A stretch of DNA of 64,000 bases, taken from the NCBI GenBank assembly GCA_905221605.1, contig CAJNDS010002793.1:100001-164000 (forward strand), given 5' to 3'. Made by a program: the position numbers and the translations under genes. Position 1 is the first letter of the stretch; every line of letters starts with the position of its first letter. The DNA is from Symbiodinium natans. Its lineage: Eukaryota; Sar; Dinophyceae; Suessiales; Symbiodiniaceae. The notes under the pieces are model-generated. The model worked only from the letters and a program-made list of their open reading frames with translations, was not told the origin of the DNA and ran no database searches. Below are positions 7,658 to 17,000 of the stretch, piece after piece.

Positions 7658-10418
7658 CATCAGCATCATCGTGTATGTCATGCGACATCGGAGATCTGGA
7701 GCTGGAGGAGTCGATGACGCCCCCATCACGGCTGCCGGGCAAGCTCAGGGAGTAGTCCACGCTTGTCTTGTTGGAGGCCGCGTGCTGAACGTCAAGAAAT
7801 GAATGACCACCACACCGAGCACGAAGGCAGCCGGGACCATCCACATGCCGACGACGACCACCACCAAGCAAACATCCCCGACAATGGACCTCTGCATCCG
7901 TGGCCCACAGTCCGCAAAGTACGCAACGGCCGTCATCGCCAGCAACGGGCGTGGGCTGCAACACCTCCGGTTCGAACAAACGGTGGGCCCAGTGCGCTGC
8001 ATCAGGGTTGTCCATGCCCAGCTCATGAAATGGCCAGCGCAACTGAGGCGGAAAGCGCACATCACGTGTGTGTACAATCCGTGCTTCGCCCTTTGTTTCG
8101 ACGTAGTGCTCGAAATCCAAGACGTAATACGACTGCAGCCGGCTATAACCCAACACAACACCAAGCCGTCCACGAGATGCAAACTTGTCATGCTCCTCAG
8201 AAAGATAGTAGCAAGCGGAGCCGAAGGGACGCAATTTGCTCAAATCGTAGGGGCGATTGAAGCGGAGCTGGTAAGGAGACTCGGCTCCATTGGCACCAGG
8301 GCTGCGCGCGTAGACAAAGAGGAAAGCCATGAGACAGAAAGTCCAAAAAACATAGGGCACACCAGACGCAACAAATAGGCAAGCCATGCCCTCTGCAACT
8401 GTGCGGTGGAAACGCTCAGCACGAGAGTTGGTTTGCGGCCGACGCGGCAAGGAGCGTTCATGTCTGACCTTCCGTTCTTTGAGCTTGGCAGCAAACTCGC
8501 CTTGGAATTCACCACCATTGTCTGTCCGGACTGCTGACACCGACTGGTTTCCAGACATGTCGTCGAAAGCGGCAGCGGCTTCGGAGGCCTGCTTGGTGCG
8601 CAAAGCACGTGCGGCAGGGTATCCCGTAGCATCATCATGAGTAATCATGGCATACACCTCGTCATTGATGCTGGGGCGCGTGGGGCCGACAAGATCACAG
8701 TGAATGCGTTCGCCATGCACTCGGGCTGTCTGCTTGTCATCTTCCACGGATTGTTTCTTGCGGGACGCCGGCGCGCGGCACATCTTCGCTTGCAAGCACA
8801 CTTCGCAAGTGGGGTCCTTCGGAAAGTGAGCCAAACAATGTTGATCCGCGGGTTGCGTCTGCGTTGCCAACGCCAGGGGAACCGAAAGACTGGCGAGTTC
8901 CGCCCCATTGAGGGTCATGCAGAACTCCCGGAACATGCTGGCGAAGAAGTCGTTCAAGTCCGTGTCGCTCACATCCCCGTGCATGCTTGCAGGACCAGCA
9001 TCGACAGCGCTTAACAAGAATGGGACTCGATTGACCATGGTGAGCGGCACCTCGTTGGAACCACCATCACGCCAGAAATGCGGCTGTTCCGACCACGCCG
9101 GCCAGTAAAAATGATACCCCATCTCAGCGCAAGTTTCGCCCATCGATGCCATGTTGATTTTTGACTCCGGCATCACCATAGCCGAGCGACGCCCTAGATG
9201 CGGAACCATGGCGTCTACCATTGCTGTTGGCCGAGCCGTCCCAGCCCCTGTGTCGATGTCACAGTCTGCACTTTGCACGGTTTCCCACATGGCATCATCG
9301 GCATTTTCGCCCATGATGCAGAATTGACTGGCCCCAGAATCCAGAGCCCACGCTGCGCCCGCAAACTGTTGAAGTGCGTTCGGCCCGATATCGGCAAACC
9401 ATGCGGAACCACCGAACCGCTTGGTGAGGAACTCCGAAAACGCCTTGGTGAGGACATCTGTCGGAACTGCAGGCCCAGTCCGAGCCCCAATGGATGCAGC
9501 TCCCAAACCAGGCGGCGCAGACGGCCCACCATTGGACGAAGAGGCACTGCTGCCATTGACTTTGGCCGCGAAGTCCGGCCTGTAAGCGGAACTTTTTGGA
9601 TTCAACCAGCACTTTTGCGCTGTGTGTCCGGGCTTGTGGCAATGTTCACACGGCTTGTCACTGCCTTTCTTGCTCTTGTGCTTGCCCTTGCCTCCCTGAG
9701 ACTTGCCGCCTGCCGCCGCGGCAGCAGCGGCCTTGGCTGCTGCAGCCTTTTTCTGCGCTTTTCGCCTTTCTATCTCTTCCGAGTGATGTGCAATCAAACC
9801 GTTGATGGCATAGATCAAGGCGTCTAAATCCACAGAATTGCTGGCATTGAAAACGGCAAAAGTGGCATCCAGTTCTTTGATGTCTTTGAGTTTGCGCTTC
9901 AGAAGCGCAATGCCCCCAGCATTCGTGAGCTTATGCTCGCCGGAACCCATCTGGTGACGAAGCAACGAAAAAGATGCCATGTAGCTGTCAAGCTCCGATA
10001 ATCCAGAACAACTGAGCTCTTGGATCTTGGTGTTAGCCTCCGTGGCTAAATGCGTTGACTCATGCAAGTGCCGCTGATCAACGATGCGGACAGCCTGACG
10101 ACCACAACCAAACTGTGCACGTGATTGTATCAGCTTGAGGATCTCCGGTCCTTTCTTGCCCTTCTGACATGCGGCAACCACCGCTGCGAAAACATTCACG
10201 TCTGTTTTGTTCATGTCTACGGACAAGTTTGACGCCAAATCGCCAAAGGAAACCGCTTCATCATCAAGCTCTCTGATGTAAGCCATGGCTGCCACTGGGT
10301 CCGGCGCTACACGCAAGATTTGACTCTTCAACGTGAAGCGCCAGCCCTCATAATCAGAACCAGTCTCTGGCAGATCTTTGATGTAGATGCGTCCTGATGT
10401 CGCATCGTCCGTCGCCAT
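7623..10418 (-). CDS. copia Gag-protease-integrase
   Basis: The frame is open from 10,457, but that first ATG lies inside the LTR. I choose Met at 10,418 (MATDDATSGRIY). Counting from 10,457: an N-terminal Gag domain; an Ala/Lys-rich stretch; zinc knuckle C270-C283 (C-x2-C-x4-H-x4-C); protease active site LDSGAS with D373; an HHCC-type zinc region (HCLAHFPKDPTCEVC); integrase DDE core with D588 (HCDLVGP), D646 (RTDNGGEF) and E681 (NSRAERFHR); then FGSACYYL and GVVLGY of the copia integrase C-terminus. The end at 7,623 is caused by a 23-bp duplication (7,621-7,657) after an Asp-rich stretch, which shifts the frame; a second shift near 7,400-7,440 restores it. Confidence 0.9.
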   Translation of the reverse strand: MATDDATSGRIYIKDLPETGSDYEGWRFTLKSQILRVAPDPVAAMAYIRELDDEAVSFGDLASNLSVDMNKTDVNVFAAVVAACQKGKKGPEILKLIQSRAQFGCGRQAVRIVDQRHLHESTHLATEANTKIQELSCSGLSELDSYMASFSLLRHQMGSGEHKLTNAGGIALLKRKLKDIKELDATFAVFNASNSVDLDALIYAINGLIAHHSEEIERRKAQKKAAAAKAAAAAAAGGKSQGGKGKHKSKKGSDKPCEHCHKPGHTAQKCWLNPKSSAYRPDFAAKVNGSSASSSNGGPSAPPGLGAASIGARTGPAVPTDVLTKAFSEFLTKRFGGSAWFADIGPNALQQFAGAAWALDSGASQFCIMGENADDAMWETVQSADCDIDTGAGTARPTAMVDAMVPHLGRRSAMVMPESKINMASMGETCAEMGYHFYWPAWSEQPHFWRDGGSNEVPLTMVNRVPFLLSAVDAGPASMHGDVSDTDLNDFFASMFREFCMTLNGAELASLSVPLALATQTQPADQHCLAHFPKDPTCEVCLQAKMCRAPASRKKQSVEDDKQTARVHGERIHCDLVGPTRPSINDEVYAMITHDDATGYPAARALRTKQASEAAAAFDDMSGNQSVSAVRTDNGGEFQGEFAAKLKERKVRHERSLPRRPQTNSRAERFHRTVAEGMACLFVASGVPYVFWTFCLMAFLFVYARSPGANGAESPYQLRFNRPYDLSKLRPFGSACYYLSEEHDKFASRGRLGVVLGYSRLQSYYVLDFEHYVETKGEARIVHTRDVRFPPQLRWPFHELGMDNPDAAHWAHRLFEPEVLQPTPVAGDDGRCVLCGLWATDAEVHCRGCLLGGGRRRHVDGPGCLRARCGGHSFLDVQHAASNKTSVDYSLSLPGSRDGGVIDSSSSRSPMSHDIHDDADDDDMIFFLTMI

Positions 10419-10447
10419 GGCACCTACAGCTACGGCTGATAACCCTG

Positions 10448-10626
10448 TGTTGGTCACAGCTCAATCAAGCACAGCTTTGACGTAGCAAGCATTTTTTCAC
10501 CCGGTCACTTGAGCCAAGGCATTGCCAAGGCAAGTCTGATGCAATCATATGCAATCACTCTTGACTCACGGATGTCATGACATGTAAGGCATCAAACGTG
10601 AGCCAAGTACTTAAACTGCTCACACA
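10448..10626 (-). repeat. 5' LTR of the copia element
   Basis: 179 bp and nearly identical to the LTR at 4,873. In element sense it ends ...GACCAACA and is followed by CAGGGTTATCAGCC, a possible primer-binding site. It should hold the element promoter (family knowledge), but no TATA box is obvious. Confidence 0.95.
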
Positions 10627-10826
10627 GACAGGTAGCTTCGCAGCCATGATCAGCGCAGCCACGGAGCTCGACCCTGAGGCTACGATATGGCTACGATAGT
10701 CTCACTCGATGGCCGCAGCGCGTATGACAGCGACAGCCGCGCAGCCATCATGGGCAAGCTCAAGGAGGTGGCGCCACAAATCTTGCCCTTTGTCCGGTCT
10801 CTGTATGTGCGTGTCTCCACGTACCT
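10627..10826 (+). pseudogene. LINE-A reverse transcriptase, motif A region after the copia insertion
   Basis: In frame with the piece ending at 4,872: GSFAAMISAATELDPEATI. Then an 11-bp tandem duplication (GGCTACGATAT at 10,678-10,688 followed by GGCTACGATA at 10,689-10,698) shifts the frame. In the shifted frame VSLDGRSAYD follows (10,699-10,728), which is RT palm motif A with its catalytic Asp, then IMGKLKEVAPQILPFVRSLY. The order and sequence match the dinoflagellate family as I know it. After 10,830 the element moves to another frame. Confidence 0.8.
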
Positions 10827-11615
10827 GTGGTGAGAATGACAGCGGCCAGATCGCGCAGGCCGAAGGGGTCGAACAGGGCGACTCCCTCGCACCCGCGCTG
10901 TTCCGTCGTCACCTCCCCGTCGCGCGCCCGCGGCCAATTGGACGCTGTCACCGCCACCATCGAGCGTGAGGCCGGGGTCGCTGCAAACCTTGGCAAGACG
11001 CGTGTGTATCATGCCCGTGGCGGCCCTGCGCCGCCAGGCATACACGAGCTCGGTGAGGACGTGTGGCGCGGCGACAAGCCCCCCGCACAACGCGGGATCG
11101 TTGCTTTGGGAGTGCCCATTGGCCATGAGGAATTCATTCGGTCGTGCGCCAGTGGCCGCCTTGAAAAAGAGCGCCGCCTGCTGCTCCAGTTGCCTCAGCT
11201 CCCGGACCTGCAGTGTGCCTGGCTGCTGCTCCTTTTTTGCGTAGCTCCCCGCGCTCAGCACCTGCTGCACACTGTTCCACCGGCTGCGATAGCCGAGTAT
11301 GCACGTGCGCATGACAATGCGGTCTGGCAGACGATGCAAGACATGCTGGGCGGCCGAGAGGCTGATGCTGAGGCTGCGCAGCATCAAGCCCGGGACATTG
11401 CCTTCCTTCCAGCCTCCCTTGGCGGTCTGGGCCTTTTGCATGCGGAGCGCATCTCGCCTGCAGCCTATGGGGCGGCATGGGCGGATGCACTGCCTGTGCT
11501 GCAACAGAGGTGTCCCGAAGCGGTCGAGCGTTGCCTGCAAGAGCTCGAGGCCGGTAACCAGGCTGCGGCGCCAAGCCTCCAGGCTGCCGCGGCTGCAGGC
11601 GTAGGTTCGTGGTGA
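10827..11615 (+). pseudogene. LINE-A reverse transcriptase, motif B and thumb; YxDD motif deleted
   Basis: In one frame GQIAQAEGVEQGDSLAPALF (about 10,850-10,908) is motif B (QGD-LAPALF). Directly afterwards, in the next frame, VVTSPSRARGQLDAVTATIE begins, then REAGVAANLGKTRVYHARGG and the thumb/connection (RGIVALGVPIGHEEFIR, LPDLQCAWLLLLF, APRAQHLLHTVPPA, LPASLGGLGL). In the family, some 30-40 residues including the (Y/F)xDD catalytic motif C normally lie between ALF and VVTSP. They are absent here, so the enzyme could not polymerise. The frame ends at 11,615, with the continuation in other frames. Confidence 0.8.
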
Positions 11616-12487
11616 GCCCGGCGTTTGGGCGAATGGTTGGCAAAGGGATGCTGCTCTCGCACGCCGCGCTTCTTTCCGAGAGCGGGTCTTGCTGCCAGCC
11701 ATTCGGCCCAGCGACCGAGCGCTGCTGCGTTCCCAGGCACGTCCACATGCAGGGGCATGGCTCGCCGCCATCCCGCTGACCCCGCAACGACGCTTGCGTC
11801 AGACCTCATGCACCTCACGCTCCGGCGCCGAATGCGTTTGCCCCTACCTCTCACACGTGCGCGGTGTGGAGGAGGCGGAGCGCCCGGCTGCCGCGCTTTC
11901 GTCGACAACCTGGGAGACCACGCCCTGGCGTGCCCGCGCACTGGCCTGTTACCTCGCCGCGGCTTTGTGCTCGAGAGAGCTTGGATCCAGGTTGTCAGGG
12001 AGGCGATCGGGCAAGAGGGGCGAGTGGTGCCATTTACGGCGCTGCCGCGCGTGGCGAGGCTATGTGCTGCGACGCGACCCTAGTGTCGCCCATGCGACGC
12101 GATGGCAGCCCCCACGGCGTCGCACTGGCGGTGGCGCAGCGACGCAAGCTCGCACGGTACCCCGAGCTCACTCGCGGGGGCCCGCGTCGCTTGTGCGTTC
12201 TGGCTGCCGAAATCGGGGGGCGCTGGAACGACGAATCCCAGCGTCTAGTGCAGCGCCTCATCGCACTGCGCGCGCGCCGGGCCCCAGCCACACTGCGTGG
12301 TGCAGCCGCCCAGGGATGGGCGCGTCGCTGGTGGGGGGCATTGGCCGTTGCCGTCCAGCGAGCGGCCTGCAGCGCCGTCTTTGGCGTCTGGACGATGCCC
12401 CCGCTGCCTGCAGCTGACGACGTGCCGCTAGCTGAGGTCCTCCAGTACGCGGCGGACACGGCGCCCAGCAGGCTGCCTCTGCGTTGA
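11616..12487 (+). pseudogene. LINE-A C-terminus: zinc knuckle and presumed restriction-like endonuclease
   Basis: Three frames must be combined. 11,689 onward gives ALLRSQARPHAGAWLAAIPL. 11,864-12,487 gives GCRAFVDNLGDHALACPRTG (C...H-x4-C knuckle with an upstream RCG), VLERAWIQVVREAIG, VYGAAARGEAMCCDATLVSP, AVAQRRKLARYPELTRGGP, RRLCVLAAEIGGRW and GWARRWWGALAVAVQRA, ending PSRLPLR-stop. A zinc knuckle followed by an acidic beta strand (CDATL) and an RK..RYPEL helix is the layout of the restriction-like endonuclease of R2-group LINEs. That equation is my inference. The ORF end at 12,487 looks like the genuine family stop. Confidence 0.65.
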
Positions 12488-12552
12488 GGGGTTTGCCGGG
12501 GACTTGGACATGTGACATGCGGGTGGAAAACAGGCGCGACAAAAAAAAAAAA
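12488..12552 (+). other. LINE-A 3' end with 12-base poly(A)
   Basis: After the stop there are about 50 bases, then an uninterrupted run of 12 A (12,541-12,552). The next bases, GGACATACCTCGAACTCC, already encode LINE-B (RTYLELL). The poly(A) is therefore the retroposition junction and marks the 3' end of LINE-A. Confidence 0.75.
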
Positions 12553-12790
12553 GGACATACCTCGAACTCCTCCGCTCCGCACGGTGCCGGCTCGTTGTGG
12601 TCGGGATTGAGCTCGGAGGGCGGGAGCGAGGAGGCAGCCCAGTTCATCCGACTCCTCGCTCGTAACCGCTCCCGCGCAGCCCCTCCCCTGCTGCGATCCA
12701 GTGCCAGGGCCACTACGTCACCCGCTGGTCAGCCCTCCTCTCCTGTGCAGCCGCACGAGCACTTGCCGCGAGCCTTCTCTTTCTATTAAC
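12553..12790 (+). pseudogene. LINE-B fragment, 3' piece
   Basis: The translation gives RTYLELLRSARCRLVVVGIE, LGG, then after a frame change SEEAAQFIRLLARNRSRAAP and PLLRSSARAT, then after another VTRWSALLSCAAARALAASL ending in a stop at about 12,788. This continues the order seen at 1-258 and is the same region that in LINE-A reads RYPELTRGGPRRLCVLAAEI. It is the right half of the element into which LINE-A jumped. Frameshifts show it was or became inactive. Confidence 0.7.
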
Positions 12791-12800
12791 GTGTACTAAA

Positions 12801-13028
12801 CTCTACGCAATTCACTCTATGCAATTCACTCTATGCGCTTCACTCTATGCACTTATGCACTTCACTCTATGCGCTTCACTCTATGCACTTCACTCTATGC
12901 ACTTATGCACTTCACTCTATGCACTTCACTTTATGCACTTCACTCTATGCACTTCACTCTTTTCACTCTACGCACTTCACTCTATGCACTTCACTCTATG
13001 CACTTCACTCTATGCACTTCAGTCTATG
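12801..13028. repeat. 14-bp minisatellite, unit TTCACTCTATGCAC
   Basis: About 16 units of TTCACTCTATGCAC and close variants (GCGCTTCACTCTATG, TTATGCACTTCAC, one TTTCACTCTACGCAC). The array begins right after the LINE-B stop. All frames are open because the unit has no stop; the Leu/Thr/Met-rich ORFs here are by-products. Confidence 0.95.
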
Positions 13029-13389
13029 TTGTTGGGTCAGAGGGCTCCGCACGGAAGAACCCTTCGCGATGCTTTCGGGAAAAACTACAAGCCTTAATTG
13101 TGATGATCCTGGCCGACTCTGCCAAGGGCCCAACCCTTGCCAGCCGCCTGGCGTGAGCATCCTGTTCGCCCCCGAACATGCAGGCAGGCATGTGCGATGC
13201 CCCTTGCACTGGGGACCGCGTTGGCCGGTGGAGAAAAAATGTGCAAAAAAAGGTTACACCTTCGTGTGGAAGCCGGACGGTGTGGGCACGGGCAGCGCGC
13301 GGGGCGGCTTGCGTTGCCGCGATGACACAGCGGAGCCGGCAGCGCCAAAATCTGTTGCGCGTGTCGACTTTGTGGTTTCCAGCGTCCAC

Positions 13390-14060
13390 CCTTCAGAGCC
13401 ATGCGGCCCTGTCGAGTGATGAACCATGTGACCACCTCCGTGGATGGCAGCGTCGTGCTGCCCCTGAGCGCACGTTCGAAACGGTTTTTCGAACCTCTCA
13501 CCTGCCGCGCGAGCGCTGCTGCTGTCACAGACCGTGCGTTTTTGCCTCGCGCGCCATCCTTCTTGAGCGAGCACTCGCCAGGGTGTGCCGCGAGGGCGCG
13601 CGCGTGTGGCCAGGAACGTGCGGCTGGTTGACATGAGTTTGGATGTGCCCGTGCAAGAAGCCCGGCGCAATGAGGTTGTTTGCAACGAGCTGCCCCTGTG
13701 GCACGGGGAGCAATTCGCAGTTGACGCCACATTGCCCTCTTGGCCGGGGCATCTTCGTTGTTTAGGCCATCCGCCGCAAACGACGCCGGACTCGTCCCGA
13801 GTTAGGGCGGGCGTGCAGCTGCCGCCTGGTTGTGTTCGTGATCGATGTAGGCGGCAGTTGGGTTTCCGAAGCAGCTACCTTCGTCCGTTGGCCGGCCAGC
13901 AGAGGTGCATGCCTCTCTCCGGGCAGCTGCCAGGGCGGCTTGGGTCCGGAGATGGCGCGGCATCCTGAGAGTGTCCCTGCGCGAAGTCCTCGCCGACGCG
14001 CGCTGGCAGATTCCAGAGGCCGAAACGCCGTGCACAAGGACCCACATGGATAAAGCAGGC
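13390..14060 (+). pseudogene. Another LINE-B family fragment (zinc knuckle/endonuclease end)
   Basis: In shifting + frames: RAILLERALARVCREGARVA, RNVRLVDMSLDVPVQEARRN, EVVCNELPLWHGEQFAVDAT, then RKRRRTRPELGRACSCRLVV, FVIDVGGSWVSEAATFV, HASLRAAARAAWVRRWRGIL and RVSLREVLADARW. The same blocks occur in the 1-258/12,553-12,790 element, so this is a separate copy of the same family. The upstream part (13,390-13,530) may hold the eroded zinc knuckle. At least four frame changes are needed. An unassigned stretch lies between the minisatellite and this copy (13,030-13,390). Confidence 0.65.
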
Positions 14061-17000
14061 GGAAAAAGGTCCGAGGAAAAAACGTCCACCCGCACGTGTC
14101 GATGACCGCCGCCCGTGAAAAATGGTGCAGATAAAGCTGTTTGCAGTGTGCTGATTCGTTCGTCGGTTTTTGAGGCGTGGACACCAGCCGAGTCCACGCA
14201 TAGCCCACGTGAGGAGATTTCGCCTGAAGACCTTCGGCCTTCTGACTTTGCAGCTGCTCCTGGTTTTCGCCGTGATGGAATTTTGGTAGCAGATCATTGC
14301 ATGAAACGGGGTAGCCTCCACATCGTGTGTATTGGCAGGCGCTCGTGGATTATGGTAAGTTATGGGAAAAGATCATCCCGCAACATTTGCCTGATGCGTG
14401 TCACCAGGCTATCTTGATTCCAAGTAGTGGGTGGAGAGTGCGGAGACCATGGCAAATGAGTTTCCACGCGGGTGATTGTGCGACAGGTCGTCTACTACGC
14501 CATTGGTTTTGCAAACTTGCTGAGCGTCGTGGGCCTGTATTTCACCAAGGCCACAACTGCAAGCTCATAATGCGCGGGTGTTGCCTTGAGATTGTAGGAT
14601 CGCTATCCATTGAATTACGGGCGGCTGGACTGCAACACCTTGACACGCATAACGTTTCACCAGTGCGTAACAAATTTACGAAATACGTCTATCAAGGTTC
14701 ATGGCAACAACGACCCTTCTGTCCGGCTTCTTTTGGGGCATGTGCCTTGGCCTGTAACAGCAAGTTGCTGGCGTGAAATTGCAAGCAATGCTGTGCCACC
14801 GAATAGGACGCGCTCCCATTCTGACGTGACTATGCACTTTCAGCTCCTTGGTGCATGCTTGGTTGACACACGTACATTTACCATATCGTGCCTTGTGACA
14901 GTTTTGATCATTATCAGGCCAGTGCGACATACAGCTGAGGATCGTAGGCATTTTGATGTTTACGATGTGTGCTGCCGCGGTATCTTGGTTGACACTGGGC
15001 GCCTTCAGATTCTTTGTGTTTGACGGCTGAGAACGGGCGTTTGCTGAATGGAGGTGGTTTCCTCCGTTCTCGGCAGCAAGGACGTCAAACTGGGCAGCGG
15101 TTCTATGTTGTTGGCTTCCTTAGCATCTGGATGGCTATTCGGCTGTGTGATCAACGCGCGGGTCCCATTTTTCCTGTACGTCGCTTCGCCTTGCTTCGCT
15201 GGCAATGTGCTTGGTGTGTTGAATGGTGTGGAGCATCTTCCTAATGGAAGGCACTGGTTTGCACAGTCTGGTTGCCGACGGGGTCCCTTGAAGTATTGGC
15301 GGCCACAGGCTGCTCTGAGTGCAATTGCCGTCACTTACCCACCACTCCCACCATTCTCAGAAATCCACATCCACATTGAGGCTTCTCTTTCTTGCTGGTT
15401 TGCATCATGCTCCTGGATGCAGGCGCAGTGTGTGGAATGGGAACAGTCGCCTTTTGTGCCACACAAGCATGCAACCACCGCAGGCAAATTTTTGGTGAGT
15501 TGCGAACCGGACGACTTCATGTGATTTGGCTACAGTAGTGGTGTTTGCTGTGTGGTGGCTGCCTTATGTAGAATTGAGCAACTGATAGCTAAGGAGTGTG
15601 ATCGTCTCAATGGATTCGTCTTTACTCGTGATTGCTGGAGCCACAGCCTTGTGACTGCTGAATGTAGCGGACCGGCATATGCACCAAGGTCAGTATCCCG
15701 TTCTTTGTGCTATCATTCTGTTTGTTGCACACTGGTGAGGCGGGGTCTGGATTGTGCTCAAGAGCATAGGACGATGAGGACGTTTTGTGGTTCGTGTGAG
15801 TTCCTTGCGTTACCACTCGCTTGCTTAAGGCAGTGCTTGACCCTACCGTGGACGTAGAAGCCGGGCATCCGCCCGCGGACCACATCGGTGCATCCAATGC
15901 TTTTGTGGCCTGGATATGGCAGTATTGTATGGCACGATTTTCGGGATGTTTCTCAAGTGGCCTTCAAGTGGATGTAGACTTCTGCAAACGTCTGCGTGGG
16001 CGGCCTGTGCTGCCATGATCAGGTGATCGCTTGAGATGCTGTGGCACTAAACGTGCAACATTTAGTTGTGATTGCCGCCGCGGATGGGTTGGCCACTCAC
16101 GCGCGATGACTCTTATGGTTGAATTACGTTGAATTCATGGACCAGTTGCGCATGCTACAATTCACTGTTGCACTCTGCAGGTTTACACCCTGCGCTGGTC
16201 ATGTTGTGTTGCTTGTCCATATGAAATTGAGATGGCAGCGCTCCCATGACGTGTTGCATAGAAAGACAGGTCTCGCTTCAGGGCTCACAAGTTGCCCCGA
16301 GTTTTAAGCTTGTGAGGGAATCAGAAGTGCCACAAATTTCAAATTTTGCCCATGAATGCGTAGGCTATGTAAGATGTTGTCCCTCAGAAGCGGGAAAGCA
16401 GGACAGACTGTCAGCATTCCTTGTGGCGAGGATGGCTTGGCCTGTACAGAGTGGATGCGCAACTGGTCTTCCGAGCATGCGGCACAGAATTTTCGAATGG
16501 CTTGGCAGCCACTGTAAAGCTGCTGCTGGGCAAGACTTCGGGGCTGCGCGGGCCGCATACGTGGCTCGGTGGTGCCGGGACAGTCTCGCCAAGTTAGCAA
16601 AGCTGCCAGGAGGCAACCCAGACGCGGAAAAACACTTGGTGGCATCAGAGTAATGTCATCTGCGCGTCGCTGTCCACCCCCCCGCCCCTCGCCCCTCTTC
16701 CCCCAAGAAAGCGACTTGGACAGCTGTTCCACAGCAGTTTCTCAAACCCAGAAGACATGACTTGGTAGCCCCCGATACGATTGCAAAGCTCATTGAAGCG
16801 CAGCCAGCAAGACTTGGGTTGCACAGTGTCTCCCAAGACATGTAGTCATGTAGTCGAGAGGGGAGGGGGATCAGGGGTGATGGTAGCTACAACTTCTATC
16901 ATCTGTCGTGAATTCAAAGATAAGAAAGTTATGCCTGCAGACATGCCTCCACCGCTGGCGCGCTCAATGCCCGTGGCATCCGCCGCCTCAGGCTGTTGCA

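Larger units (their letters stand above)
4873..10626 (-). mobile_element. Ty1/copia-type LTR retrotransposon, nearly intact
   Basis: Two 179-bp direct repeats (4,873-5,051 and 10,448-10,626) with TG...CA ends flank minus-strand gag, protease, integrase, RT and RNase H, in the copia order (integrase before RT). The LTRs differ at two positions only, so insertion is recent compared with the decayed host element. The flanking 5-mers GACTG/GACAG match at four of five positions and probably are the target duplication, since copia elements make 5-bp ones. Following the 5' LTR (element sense) is CAGGGTTATCAGCC, a possible weak primer-binding site resembling initiator-Met tRNA complementarity. The pol frame carries a 23-bp duplication and so is probably disabled. 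The element sits in the RT of LINE-A in reverse orientation. Confidence 0.93.
259..12552 (+). mobile_element. LINE-A: degenerate non-LTR retrotransposon, split by a copia element
   Basis: This is the span between the two halves of LINE-B. It carries, in order on the + strand: GA-rich repeats (281-345, 451-809), a Pro/Ala-rich region, a RING-like zinc-finger ORF (2,286-3,146), linker remnants, reverse transcriptase (4,488-4,872 and 10,627-11,615), a zinc knuckle and presumed endonuclease (about 11,860-12,487), a short 3' end and a 12-base poly(A). A Ty1/copia element is inserted at 4,873-10,626. RT reading resumes exactly across that insertion: TRAGT before it, GSFAAMISAATELDPEA after it. The 5' limit is inferred from where LINE-B homology stops and could be off. 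Target-site duplication is not clear, because the target was A-rich (GAAGAA/GGACATAC). Several frameshifts and a deletion show that it is inactive. Confidence 0.7.

Noticed and set aside
10680-11771. Minus-strand ORF of 363 codons and a 217-codon neighbour over the RT thumb
   Set aside because: The + strand here encodes recognisable RT sequence (GVAANLGKTRV, LPDLQCAWLLL). The minus ORFs are GC-rich shadows without motifs.
12801-13156. Leu/Thr/His-rich ORFs over the 14-bp repeat
   Set aside because: By-product of a stop-free tandem repeat.
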